Assembly: GCA_050014355.1 (NCBI GenBank)
Contig: JBEKDL010000064.1
Location: forward strand, 1 to 10,997
Reading direction: 5' to 3'
From: Fen-1077 sp050014355
Lineage (GTDB): Bacteria > Chloroflexota > Dehalococcoidia > Dehalococcoidales > RBG-16-60-22
DNA: 10,997 bases
This document shows, piece by piece, positions 1 through 6,071 of the stretch. The position numbers and the translations under genes were made by a program. Below the pieces are notes generated by a model. The model ran no database searches. It saw only the letters and a list, made by a program, of their open reading frames with translations, and was not told the origin of the DNA. Each line of letters opens with the position of its first letter. The stretch's first letter is position 1.

Positions 1-687
1 AAGATAGACCGGTTTATCATCCGGTAAGTCGGCGGATGCCTTACCCGTCACCTTGAACTTTATGTAAACCGATGGGTCTTCCGTGTCTTCCTGGTATCCC
101 AGGGCAACTTCGTGTGAGCTTAAGGACGTCCCGCAGCGGGGACAATGGGGCGTTACCTTGTATCCCTGGTAAACATATCCCCTATCCCACATCTGCTTGA
201 GCGCCCACCAGACAGATTCGATGTAGGTATTATCCATGGTTTTATAGGCATGTTCCAGGTCAACCCAGTAGGCGATGCGCTCCGTCAGGCTGTTCCATTC
301 TTTAAGGTATTTGAACACGCTTTCGCGGCAGCGCTTATTGAATTCTTCCACGCCGTATTTTTCTATCTGGTCTTTGCCGGAAAATCCAAGCTGCCTTTCT
401 ATTTCCAGCTCTATGGGGAGCCCGTGCGTATCCCACCCGCCGATACGCGGTACATAATATCCTTTCATCACCTTATAGCGGACGATAATATCCTTGAATG
501 CCCTGGCCAGTACGTGGTGGATGCCCGGACTGCCGTTAGCGAACGGGGGACCTTCGTAAAAGGTAAAACGCGTTTTTCCCTTTCTGTCGTCCACACTGCG
601 TTTAAAGATGTCTTTTTCTTTCCAGAACGCGAGCACCTTCTCCTCAATTTGAGGAAAGCTTACTCTGCTGTTTACAGGATTAAACAT
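1..687 (-). CDS. ileS: Isoleucyl-tRNA synthetase, N-terminal part (cut by window edge)
   Basis: Charges tRNA-Ile with isoleucine in the cytoplasm. The first 229 residues are present and the rest lies beyond base 1. The class I Rossmann start reads YEGPPFANGSPGIHH (residues 44-58), then GWDTHGLPIE at 84-93 and a Cys-x2-Cys stretch (HCPRCGTSLSSHEVALGYQE) near residue 200, where the CP1 editing insertion begins. THG in GWDTHGLPIE is typical of type 2 (eukaryote-like) IleRS; type 1 usually has CHG. The signature HIGH is replaced by GIHH (residues 55-58, bases 514-525). The ATG start at 687 is preceded by an AGGGGG ribosome binding site, and a T-box leader lies directly upstream. No frameshift is visible. 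The family assignment is firm. The type 2 assignment rests on the N-terminus only, since the C-terminal domain is not in view. Confidence 0.97.
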   Translation of the reverse strand, partial: MFNPVNSRVSFPQIEEKVLAFWKEKDIFKRSVDDRKGKTRFTFYEGPPFANGSPGIHHVLARAFKDIIVRYKVMKGYYVPRIGGWDTHGLPIELEIERQLGFSGKDQIEKYGVEEFNKRCRESVFKYLKEWNSLTERIAYWVDLEHAYKTMDNTYIESVWWALKQMWDRGYVYQGYKVTPHCPRCGTSLSSHEVALGYQEDTEDPSVYIKFKVTGKASADLPDDKPVYL

Positions 688-713
688 GTTTCAACCCCCT
701 GCACACTGTATAA

Positions 714-745
714 ATAAAAAGCCCCGTCTTTTTAGGGACGGGACT
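714..745 (-). terminator. Rho-independent terminator of the ileS T-box
   Basis: On the minus strand, CCCGTC and GACGGG form a stem around a short A-rich loop, followed by a T run. It overlaps the 3' side of the T-box antiterminator region, as expected for mutually exclusive structures, and lies about 30 bases before the ileS start codon. Confidence 0.9.
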
Positions 746-1018
746 CATTGTACCCGCGGTACCACCCTATTTTCCCGATAAATATCAGGACACTCTCCAG
801 GGCACGGCTCATGCCCTCGTCACGGCTTAACGGTTGACGGGACCGTCCGGGCCTACTCGTCCTTCATAGAGAAAGACTTTCGACTGGCAACTCGGGAGTG
901 ATTTTCAGGGCGGGAGATATGTCTGCTCGCACCGCACCAGACTCGCTGGATACCTTGACCGGCCTTACTCTTCTCCGTCAGAGTCTTTACGGTTAAAGAT
1001 TAGCACATTGCGTCAGAA
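714..1018 (-). promoter_or_regulatory. T-box leader (tRNA-Ile-sensing) of ileS
   Basis: The minus strand carries the conserved T-box core AGGGTGGTACCGCG at 755-768, just upstream of ileS. Stem I signatures are present: AGCGAG (AG bulge) and GGTGCGAG (apical loop) around 921-945. A specifier loop reads GAAAATCACTC, giving specifier codon AUC (Ile) at 900-902, followed by a purine as usual. The UGGU bulge of the T-box would pair with an ACCA tRNA end, matching the A discriminator of tRNA-Ile. An intrinsic terminator (about 714-745) follows the core, so control is by transcription antitermination. Uncharged tRNA-Ile is expected to switch ileS on. The 5' limit is set by the predicted transcription start and is approximate. 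Confidence 0.95.
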
Positions 1019-1024
1019 CTATCA

Positions 1025-1053
1025 ATTTTAAAGTAACTGGTAACTACTATCAA
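1025..1053 (-). promoter_or_regulatory. Promoter of the ileS T-box transcript
   Basis: Read on the minus strand, TTGATA (-35, bases 1048-1053) and TAAAAT (-10, bases 1025-1030) are separated by exactly 17 bases. Transcription would begin near 1018, just before stem I of the T-box. The promoter sits between the end of jag and the leader. No intrinsic terminator is visible after jag, so some read-through from the upstream operon into the leader is possible. Confidence 0.6.
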
Positions 1054-1096
1054 GCATCAAACCTACCGCCACACCTTGTCACCGGCTGCTTTTTAT

Positions 1097-1609
1097 TCAG
1101 CGTCTTTTATTTTGGGGGATTATCACTACTTTGCGCGTTTCGCCTTCGCCAGTGCTTTCGGTCATAACATCAGGATAGTCAGCCAAGGCAAGGTGTATTA
1201 CACGCCTTTCGAAAGCCGGCATCGGTTCCATGGTGAAGGGCATCCTCCTGGTCCTCACCTGGTCGGCCAGTTTTTTGGCCAGCGTCCTTAACCCTTCACA
1301 GCGGCGCTGTTTGTAGCCTTCCACATCGATAATAATGGGTAATTTGATATCCATTTTGTGTGACATTATCAGCCGCAGGACATGCTGCAAGGAGACCATT
1401 GTTTGACCTCTCCGGCCGATTAATATCCCCAGGTCATCGCCTTCAATATTCAGGCCGATAGAAGAATTCTCACCGTCCGCGCTGATAACCGTAAACTCTT
1501 CGGATAGCGTCACTTTGGAAGGCAAATCCATCAATTTAAGGAGCTCTTCTAGCACACTTTTGGACGCTTCGAATATCTGGGTTTGCTTTTCAGACATCTC
1601 CATCATCAT
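1097..1609 (-). CDS. jag: KH-R3H RNA-binding protein Jag/KhpB
   Basis: An RNA-binding protein of the Jag (SpoIIIJ-associated, KhpB) family, commonly encoded next to yidC. In Firmicutes it is linked to cell envelope and division control through RNA binding. A KH domain covers about residues 35-95, with the GxxG loop as IGRRG (64-68). An R3H domain covers about 104-168, with Arg135-x3-His139 and the typical ending TGEGETRKVVIIP. The N-terminal Jag_N domain of longer homologues (about 200 residues) is missing; this protein has 170 residues. The reading frame opens with four closely spaced ATGs. AGGGGT lies five bases before the first, so 1609 is chosen, but 1597 (MSEK) is also possible. It starts 25 bases after the yidC stop, as the last gene of the operon. 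Confidence 0.93.
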   Translation of the reverse strand: MMMEMSEKQTQIFEASKSVLEELLKLMDLPSKVTLSEEFTVISADGENSSIGLNIEGDDLGILIGRRGQTMVSLQHVLRLIMSHKMDIKLPIIIDVEGYKQRRCEGLRTLAKKLADQVRTRRMPFTMEPMPAFERRVIHLALADYPDVMTESTGEGETRKVVIIPQNKRR

Positions 1610-1634
1610 GATTTACCCCTTATCGATAGTGGCT

Positions 1635-2534
1635 TCACTTCTTGCGACGATGTTGAGACCTGTCTTTGCCCGGTTGATACCTCTGTTTGCTCGGCTTAAG
1701 CATCTGCGTTTTCAATGTTTCGCTGTCAGGCAATACGATATCAGCTCCCAACTTGTCAGTGGATGTTTTTTCTTCTTTGGCCTCGAACTTTATGTATTTT
1801 TTATCACCTTCGGCTGCTTTGGGAGCCTGCCGGCGCATCCCTCCCCAGCCGGTCATGCGGTACTGGATGACTATCCTGACAACGCTGTTGACCACCCAAT
1901 ACAGCGCCAGTCCGCTGGGGAATGACAGGGCGAAGAAAGTGAACATCATAGGCATCATCCAGAGCATCATCTGCGCCTGTTGTGCCTGGCGGGGGTCGGG
2001 CGATGGGACGGTAGAAATTTTCTGCTGCACCCACATGCTGACCCCAACCAGAACGGCCATGATGATATTAGGCTGGGCCAGGTTCATCGCCAGAAATTCG
2101 CGGTTCAGCGGTATGACCGTATATACAATATGCCACGAATATAGATAGCGCGATAGACTTAGCAGGCCCTCTGGCGCCACGGCCAGAGCGAGCATAATCG
2201 ACTGGTAGAGGGCAATCCAGACCGGCATCTGGATGAGCATAGATACCGCGCAGCCGGCCGGCTTTACGCCGGACTCTTTGTAAAGCTTCATCTGCTCCTG
2301 GGCGAGCTTCTGCTTGTCCCGGCCGTACTTTTTCTGGATATCGGCCAGTTTGGGCTGGAGGTCCTGCATCGCCTTAGCGGAGCGTATCTGGCTCAACGTC
2401 ATCGGGAGCATGGCCAGGTTAATGATAATGGTGAGCGCGATAATGGACAGCCCGAAGTTGTTGCCCAGGACGTGCGACATCACTATCAGGACGTTAACTA
2501 GCGGCTGCTGGATAATGAGTTCCCAGATATTCAA
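1635..2534 (-). CDS. yidC: YidC/Oxa1-type membrane protein insertase
   Basis: Inserts and folds membrane proteins, alone or with the Sec translocon. The 299-residue protein is the short type with no large extracytoplasmic P1 domain. Hydrophobic segments lie near residues 10-45, 95-120, 155-172 and 190-225. The characteristic cytoplasmic hairpin follows the first (SAKAMQDLQPKLADIQKKYG), and CAVSMLIQMPVWIALYQSI marks the second. The tail is basic and charged (ends KDRSQHRRKK), as in homologues that contact the ribosome. The start is TTG, supported by GAGGT eight bases upstream; the next in-frame ATG is at residue 19. Residue 39 in the first membrane segment is Asn, where E. coli YidC (R366) and Bacillus SpoIIIJ (R73) have the groove Arg. 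It lies 11 bases after the upstream gene and 25 before jag. Confidence 0.96.
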   Translation of the reverse strand: MNIWELIIQQPLVNVLIVMSHVLGNNFGLSIIALTIIINLAMLPMTLSQIRSAKAMQDLQPKLADIQKKYGRDKQKLAQEQMKLYKESGVKPAGCAVSMLIQMPVWIALYQSIMLALAVAPEGLLSLSRYLYSWHIVYTVIPLNREFLAMNLAQPNIIMAVLVGVSMWVQQKISTVPSPDPRQAQQAQMMLWMMPMMFTFFALSFPSGLALYWVVNSVVRIVIQYRMTGWGGMRRQAPKAAEGDKKYIKFEAKEEKTSTDKLGADIVLPDSETLKTQMLKPSKQRYQPGKDRSQHRRKK

Positions 2535-2545
2535 TACAGGTTACC

Positions 2546-3724
2546 TCAACTCTGGCTTTTCAAAGAAATCGGTGATAATACAGAACCGCTGACGCTGTTG
2601 ATACGCTGTAAAGCGAGATTCTGCGTCTGGACATAGACAATCCCGTCGACCGCGGTCAGCGGCCCGTCAATTTCCAGTTTAATATCCGCCAGCTGCGCGG
2701 CTTGATTGGTCGAAGTATTGATGGTATAGATTACGCCTTTCCTCGTGGCAAAAATAATCGAATTATCAATAACAACCGGTCGCGATGCTAAGGGGCCTTT
2801 CAGGTCTATCGTAGCGACCTTTTCCCCGGTGTCAGCCTTGAGAACGTAGACGTTTCCGTCGAGACCGCCGGCATAAATGTTATTATTCACGGCCACCGGC
2901 TCGGTCCAGAACCAGTTTTTCGCCGGGATATGCCATTTCTCCTTGCCATTAGCTGCGCTCACGGCATAAAGGTTACGGTCGAGCGAACCGAAGTAAAGTG
3001 TATCCTGGTAAATCAGGGGCGTGGCCATGATTGCCCCTTCCGTGGCGAATTCCCACCTCTTGCTGCCATCGGCGGTGTTCAAGGCGTACAGTTTTTTATC
3101 GAATGAGCCTATATAAAGCGTGCCGCCGCTGATAGCCGGCGTGGCCCATATCTTTTCCTTAGTCTTATTACCTCCGGGGGCGAACTCCCACAATTTATCC
3201 CCGGTCGTGGCATCCAGAGCATACACTTTGCCATCGGCACAGCCGATGTATAGCTTGCTTCCATCTGTCACCAGCCCGCCCACAAATGGCTGGAGGTTGC
3301 TATCGCGCGGGTAGACCCACCTTGTCTGACTGATATTGCCGGAATTAAAGGCATATATTTTACCGTTGTATCCGGCAAAATACACCAGTCCTCCGTTTAC
3401 CACGGGGCTCCCGTAGATAGCCACACCCGTCGAGGAGGTGCCACATCCGCCCGCACCCGGTCCGCACCCGAAAAGGCCGGTCGATGCGGTCATTTTAACT
3501 TGCTCCGACCACTGGCGGCTTTCATCGGACAGGTTTACCGCCACCAGCCTGCCTTCGCGGGAGCCCACGTAGATGGTATTATCGGAGACCGTCCCGCCCG
3601 ACCAGCCTACGGCGCTGATGCCGCTGATACAGCCAAAGGCCGCCGCACCGAGCGCTAAAATCACGACCGCCAGCAATGCGATGCGGCCGGTACGCCAGTT
3701 AATTTTCAAACTCATTTTACCCAT
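2546..3724 (-). CDS. PQQ-type beta-propeller protein, probable lipoprotein (BamB-like)
   Basis: A 392-residue exported protein. The start MGKMSLKINWRTGR is basic, a hydrophobic stretch follows (residues 15-31), and Cys32 comes after AAAFG. The Cys fits a lipoprotein anchor, but Phe at -2 and Ala at -3 make an imperfect lipobox. The rest is repeats of the form DGxLYxGSxDGxLYALxxxxGxxxW: about eight can be counted (for example LYIGSFDKKLYALN and LYFGSLDRNLYAV), giving a seven- or eight-bladed propeller. No PQQ-enzyme catalytic domain is visible, so a scaffold role like that of BamB is more likely than a dehydrogenase. A Gly/Cys-rich loop (Cys87, Cys94) sits in the first blade. It lies 6 bases after yidD and 11 before yidC, so co-expression and a role at the membrane-insertion site are inferred. 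The substrate or partner is unknown. Confidence 0.88.
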   Translation of the reverse strand: MGKMSLKINWRTGRIALLAVVILALGAAAFGCISGISAVGWSGGTVSDNTIYVGSREGRLVAVNLSDESRQWSEQVKMTASTGLFGCGPGAGGCGTSSTGVAIYGSPVVNGGLVYFAGYNGKIYAFNSGNISQTRWVYPRDSNLQPFVGGLVTDGSKLYIGCADGKVYALDATTGDKLWEFAPGGNKTKEKIWATPAISGGTLYIGSFDKKLYALNTADGSKRWEFATEGAIMATPLIYQDTLYFGSLDRNLYAVSAANGKEKWHIPAKNWFWTEPVAVNNNIYAGGLDGNVYVLKADTGEKVATIDLKGPLASRPVVIDNSIIFATRKGVIYTINTSTNQAAQLADIKLEIDGPLTAVDGIVYVQTQNLALQRINSVSGSVLSPISLKSQS

Positions 3725-3730
3725 CTTGAA

Positions 3731-3940
3731 CTACGGTACGGGGTCGTATCCGCCCGGATTAAGGGGATGACAGCGCGCGATGCGCCGTATACCCATGCCG
3801 ATGCCCTTGAACATCCCGTATTTGCTGATAGCTTCGTAAGTGTACTGGGAGCATGACGGAGCGAAACGGCAGGACGGCGGTATTATCTGTGACAATGTAA
3901 TTTGGTACAGTTTAATCAGCCCCAGGGCTATTACCTTCAT
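3731..3940 (-). CDS. yidD: Membrane protein insertion efficiency factor YidD
   Basis: A small membrane-associated protein that aids YidC-dependent insertion. The family signature is clear: PPSCRFAPSCSQYTYEAI, followed by RCHPLNPGGYDPVP at the C-terminus. An amphipathic N-terminal helix (MKVIALGLIKLYQITLSQI) would attach it to the inner membrane face. The ATG at 3940 is chosen, giving 69 residues. GGGGG precedes it closely, and an in-frame TTG four codons upstream (3952) is a weaker alternative. The gene overlaps the 3' end of rnpA by 29 bases in another frame, which suggests translational coupling, and is followed after 6 bases by the propeller gene. Confidence 0.94.
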   Translation of the reverse strand: MKVIALGLIKLYQITLSQIIPPSCRFAPSCSQYTYEAISKYGMFKGIGMGIRRIARCHPLNPGGYDPVP

Positions 3941-4232
3941 GTTCCCCCACAAATAGTCCGGCCTTGGTTAAAAGACTCTCGACCGACTTACCCAGAGTAG
4001 TAAAACCGGCGCTCGCGGCCGTATTACGTGCAACTACAACTATGTCCCAGCCAGGCGATAAATCCATCTTTCTTAATATCTCGCGTAGCCTCCGTTTAAC
4101 CCTGTTGCGAATAACGGCTTTACCCACCCGCCGGCTGACCGTTAGGCCGTATCTGGTAATATCGAGGCCGTTGGGCAGCACCCTGATGACTATCTCCCTC
4201 GCCGCCCAGGACCTCCCTTTTGCATAAACCAA
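3912..4232 (-). CDS. rnpA: Ribonuclease P protein component (start uncertain)
   Basis: The protein subunit of RNase P, which binds the catalytic RNA and the pre-tRNA leader during 5' maturation. The hallmark RNR region is present (VSRRVGKAVIRNRVKRRLREI), followed by DIVVVARNTAA. The first canonical start codon in frame is TTG at 4232, giving 106 residues beginning at VYAKGRS. The conserved N-terminal helix (LTGKAQFELVYAKG) clearly continues upstream in the same frame. That frame is open back into rpmH but holds no ATG, GTG or TTG before 4232. AGGGG at 4267-4271 precedes an ACG at 4260-4262, and an ATT lies at 4293-4295. The true start is therefore probably a rare codon upstream, or there is a sequence error. 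The identity is firm. Confidence 0.9.
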   Translation of the reverse strand: MVYAKGRSWAAREIVIRVLPNGLDITRYGLTVSRRVGKAVIRNRVKRRLREILRKMDLSPGWDIVVVARNTAASAGFTTLGKSVESLLTKAGLFVGEHEGNSPGAD

Positions 4233-4306
4233 CTCGAATTGCGCTTTACCGGTAAGAGTCGTTTTTCCCCTTAAGGATACCCCGCCCGGGCTAATTAATG
4301 CTGCTT

Positions 4307-4447
4307 CTAAACAACGGTTAACCTTTGGCGTCCCTTCGCTCTTCTGGCTTTAAGGACATCACGCCCGCCGCGCGTGCTCATCCGTTTAAGGAAACCATGT
4401 TCACGCTTCCTCGGCACCTTTTTAGGCTGATAGGTTCTTTTTGGCAC
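4307..4447 (-). CDS. rpmH: 50S ribosomal protein L34
   Basis: A small basic protein of the large ribosomal subunit, 46 residues: MPKRTYQPKKVPRKREHGFL, then KRMSTRGGRDVLKARRAKGR and a short tail RQRLTVV. This is a full-length, typical L34. It is read from GTG at 4447, with GGAG five bases upstream, and ends in TAG at 4307. It is the first gene of the rpmH-rnpA-yidD cluster, and the rnpA frame is already open across its 3' end. The A+T-rich gap of 68 bases separating it from rpsR may hold a promoter, but no convincing pair of hexamers was found. Confidence 0.96.
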   Translation of the reverse strand: MPKRTYQPKKVPRKREHGFLKRMSTRGGRDVLKARRAKGRQRLTVV

Positions 4448-4515
4448 TTTAACTCCATATCGTTAATAATCAATTAGGAGAAATGAATAACGAAATATAA
4501 GGTATGTTTATATTG

Positions 4516-4821
4516 CTAGCTCTTTAAGCCGACGCCGCCTGTCTTGCGGATATGCGCCGCCACGAACGGCAACAAAGCCAGCTGCCGCGCTCTTTTTATC
4601 GCGGTGGTCAGACCGCGCTGATGCTTGGCGCAGGTGCCGCTTTTTCGCCGCGGCGTGATTTTACCCCTATCGGAGATATAAGGTTTCAAGAGCGCCGGGT
4701 CTTTATAATCAATGTAGGTCACTTTGTCCCGGCAAAAAAAGCAGACTTTCCGCTTGGGTATGTATTTTGACCTGCCCCCCGGTCGTCTCGGTCTGGTGTC
4801 TCTGGTTTGAGTTTGTGTCAT
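4516..4821 (-). CDS. rpsR: 30S ribosomal protein S18
   Basis: A small-subunit protein of the platform, binding beside S6. The 101-residue sequence shows the S18 core: IDYKDPALLKPYISDRGKI, then TPRRKSGTCAKHQRGLTTAI and KRARQLALLPF. It is a Cys-containing form with CFFC near residue 27 and CAKH near 64, so zinc binding is plausible; many bacterial S18 lack these residues. The N-terminus is basic and Thr/Arg-rich. The ATG start at 4821 follows AGGGG. It comes 36 bases after ssb in the rpsF-ssb-rpsR order usual in bacteria. Confidence 0.96.
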   Translation of the reverse strand: MTQTQTRDTRPRRPGGRSKYIPKRKVCFFCRDKVTYIDYKDPALLKPYISDRGKITPRRKSGTCAKHQRGLTTAIKRARQLALLPFVAAHIRKTGGVGLKS

Positions 4822-4857
4822 CCTGCCCCTCTATCTTACAAGTTGTATTTTTTAACG

Positions 4858-5265
4858 TTAAAAAGGGAGGTCTTCCGGCTCCATTTCTGCGGCGGCGCCT
4901 TCTTCCGTTTTTTCTTCACCCGCGGCGCCCGGACCGCGCCTGTCCAGGAATATTACCCGGTTGGCGATTACCTCCATGCGGGAATGAGTCTGGCCGTCCT
5001 GACCTTCCCAGTTCCTGGTGTGTATCCTGCCCTCGGCATAAACGAGTTTCCCCTTGGCGAGGAACTGATTGCACTGTTCCGCGAGTCTGTTCCAGGCGAC
5101 GACGTTGAACCACTCCGTCTCCTGGCGGCGCTCACCCTCTGGAGAAGTATATACCCAGTTGGTAGCCACGGAAAACGACGTGACCGGTTTACCATTCGGG
5201 GTAAACCGCATCTCCGGCTCGTTCCCTACATTCCCGATAATCGTTATTTTGTTCAGGCTCGGCAT
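4858..5265 (-). CDS. ssb: Single-stranded DNA-binding protein
   Basis: Coats single-stranded DNA in replication, repair and recombination. The OB fold fills residues 1-110, with typical SSB phrases: LNKITIIGNVGNEPEMRFTP, TEWFNVVAWNRLAEQCNQFL and KGKLVYAEGRI. A short acidic linker leads to the tip EPEDLPF, which matches the conserved peptide (DIPF in E. coli) that recruits partner proteins. At 135 residues it has a shorter linker than most. The ATG start has GGAGG about eight bases upstream. It lies between rpsF and rpsR in the common order and presumably shares their transcript. Confidence 0.97.
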   Translation of the reverse strand: MPSLNKITIIGNVGNEPEMRFTPNGKPVTSFSVATNWVYTSPEGERRQETEWFNVVAWNRLAEQCNQFLAKGKLVYAEGRIHTRNWEGQDGQTHSRMEVIANRVIFLDRRGPGAAGEEKTEEGAAAEMEPEDLPF

Positions 5266-5312
5266 TACCGCTTCACCTCCCCGGGTAACTCAAGACTCCA
5301 TGCTTTGCTGGT

Positions 5313-5642
5313 CTAAGCCCCCGCTTTTATTAGCAGGTGTCTGATAACTTCTTCGGAAATTCTCAAGTTAGCTTCCAGTTCTTTAGCCCGGGCTGGCTTT
5401 ATCTGGAATTTAGCCAGAACGTAGTTGCCCTCGAGGTAATGTTTAATGGGATAGGCTAACTTCTTTTTACCCCATTTCTGGATATCGGAGATGACTCCTT
5501 CACGGTTGGTGACAAACTGACTGATGCTGTTGATTCTACTCTCCAGGGCCTCTTCGGCCATATCCGGATTGAGGATGAACACCAGCTCATAGTCCTGTAA
5601 TTTCTTATCACCAGCAATTACTTCTTTTTCTTTTTTTGGCAC
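5313..5642 (-). CDS. rpsF: 30S ribosomal protein S6
   Basis: A small-subunit protein that pairs with S18. The 109-residue sequence carries the S6 fold: DYELVFILNPDMAEEALESR, then WGKKKLAYPIKHYLEGNYVL and the end RISEEVIRHLLIKAGA. Most S6 proteins begin one or two residues before YELVFI. Here about 17 extra Lys/Glu-rich residues precede it, and no internal start codon exists, so the extension seems real. The start is GTG at 5642, with AAGGA seven bases upstream. It is the first gene after the operon promoter at 5671-5700. Confidence 0.96.
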   Translation of the reverse strand: MPKKEKEVIAGDKKLQDYELVFILNPDMAEEALESRINSISQFVTNREGVISDIQKWGKKKLAYPIKHYLEGNYVLAKFQIKPARAKELEANLRISEEVIRHLLIKAGA

Positions 5643-5670
5643 GTCCTTTTCCTTAGCGCAATTTCAGGCT

Positions 5671-5700
5671 ATTATACCATAAAGTCGAAATAGATAACAA
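5671..5700 (-). promoter_or_regulatory. Promoter of the rpsF-ssb-rpsR operon
   Basis: On the minus strand, TTGTTA (-35, bases 5695-5700) and a perfect TATAAT (-10, bases 5671-5676) are 18 bases apart. The predicted start of transcription lies about 20 bases before the rpsF GTG, so the leader is short. It diverges from the tRNA-Asp promoter about 40 bases away. Confidence 0.75.
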
Positions 5701-5739
5701 TATAAGCATTCACCGAGCGGTTTAATCCGTTGATTTAGC

Positions 5740-5768
5740 TTGACAGGCCACCTTGCCGATGATAGACT
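5740..5768 (+). promoter_or_regulatory. Promoter of tRNA-Asp
   Basis: A consensus TTGACA (-35, bases 5740-5745) and TAGACT (-10, bases 5763-5768) are separated by 17 bases. They lie about 25 bases upstream of the mature 5' end of the tRNA, consistent with a short RNase P leader. Confidence 0.7.
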
Positions 5769-5794
5769 GAAAAGACTTATTATCGTTGCTCACC

Positions 5795-5871
5795 GGCCCC
5801 GTGGTGTAGCGGTCTAACATGCCACCCTGTCACGGTGGAGATCGGGGGTTCAAATCCCCCCGGGGTCGCCA
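5795..5871 (+). tRNA. tRNA-Asp (anticodon GTC)
   Basis: A full cloverleaf can be drawn. The acceptor stem is GGCCCCG with CGGGGTC, including one G-U pair. The D stem is GTGT/ACAT, and the anticodon stem is CCACC/GGTGG around loop CTGTCAC, placing anticodon GTC at 5829-5831. The T stem is GGGGG/CCCCC around TTCAAAT. The discriminator is G, as expected for tRNA-Asp, and CCA is encoded (5869-5871). No clear terminator follows. A tyrosine recombinase gene begins about 200 bases downstream on the same strand, and tRNA genes are common integration sites for such enzymes. Confidence 0.97.
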
Positions 5872-5887
5872 CTTCAGTCTCAATTCC

Positions 5888-5901
5888 ACAGTGACCACTG
5901 T
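5888..5901. repeat. 14-bp dyad downstream of tRNA-Asp
   Basis: ACAGTG-AC-CACTGT is a perfect dyad 17 bases after the tRNA CCA. It is too short with too tight a loop for a terminator, and has no T run. It might be a protein-binding site or chance. Confidence 0.35.
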
Positions 5902-5925
5902 CTCCGGTTATCAAGAATACTTACC

Positions 5926-5977
5926 AAAGTTAGACCCCCCTAAGTTAGCCCCTCTTCCAAATTTCACGGCTAACTTT
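5926..5977. repeat. Cluster of AAGTTAG heptamers upstream of the recombinase
   Basis: AAGTTAG occurs directly at 5927-5933 and 5942-5948, a spacing of 15 bases, and inverted at 5970-5976. The second and third copies extend to a 9-bp inverted repeat, AAGTTAGCC (5942-5950) and GGCTAACTT (5968-5976), with a 17-base loop. The cluster lies between tRNA-Asp and the recombinase gene, where recombinase or regulator binding sites would be expected. Its function is unproven. Confidence 0.6.
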
Positions 5978-6032
5978 AGACATTGCCCCGCGAAAACACA
6001 CTCACTCCCGGCAGGCTCATATTTCTTCCAGC

Positions 6033-6071
6033 GGTGGTACCATACGAATCAGTGGAACCGGAGGTACCACC
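6033..6071 (+). promoter_or_regulatory. Inverted repeat over the recombinase ribosome binding site
   Basis: GGTGGTACC (6033-6041) and GGTACCACC (6063-6071) are perfect 9-bp inverted repeats with a 21-base loop. The second arm ends at the base just before the ATG (6072) and includes part of the GGAGG ribosome binding site (6060-6064). In RNA the stem could hide the start site; in DNA it could be an operator. Either would limit recombinase synthesis, but this is inference. Confidence 0.55.

Noticed and set aside
145..717. A 190-codon plus-strand frame
   Set aside because: It is the antisense shadow of ileS, whose motifs are unmistakable, and its 3' end runs into the T-box terminator.
1054..1096. 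Terminator after jag
   Set aside because: There is no stem followed by a T run on the minus strand.
1515..2148. Plus-strand frames across jag and yidC
   Set aside because: They are antisense to two clear family members, with no ribosome binding sites or recognisable domains.
4448..4515. Promoter in the A+T-rich gap before rpmH
   Set aside because: Several A+T-rich hexamers occur, but no pair with acceptable spacing and match could be chosen.
4807..5344. Plus-strand frames across ssb and rpsF
   Set aside because: They are antisense shadows of well-conserved genes, and their composition follows the opposite strand.
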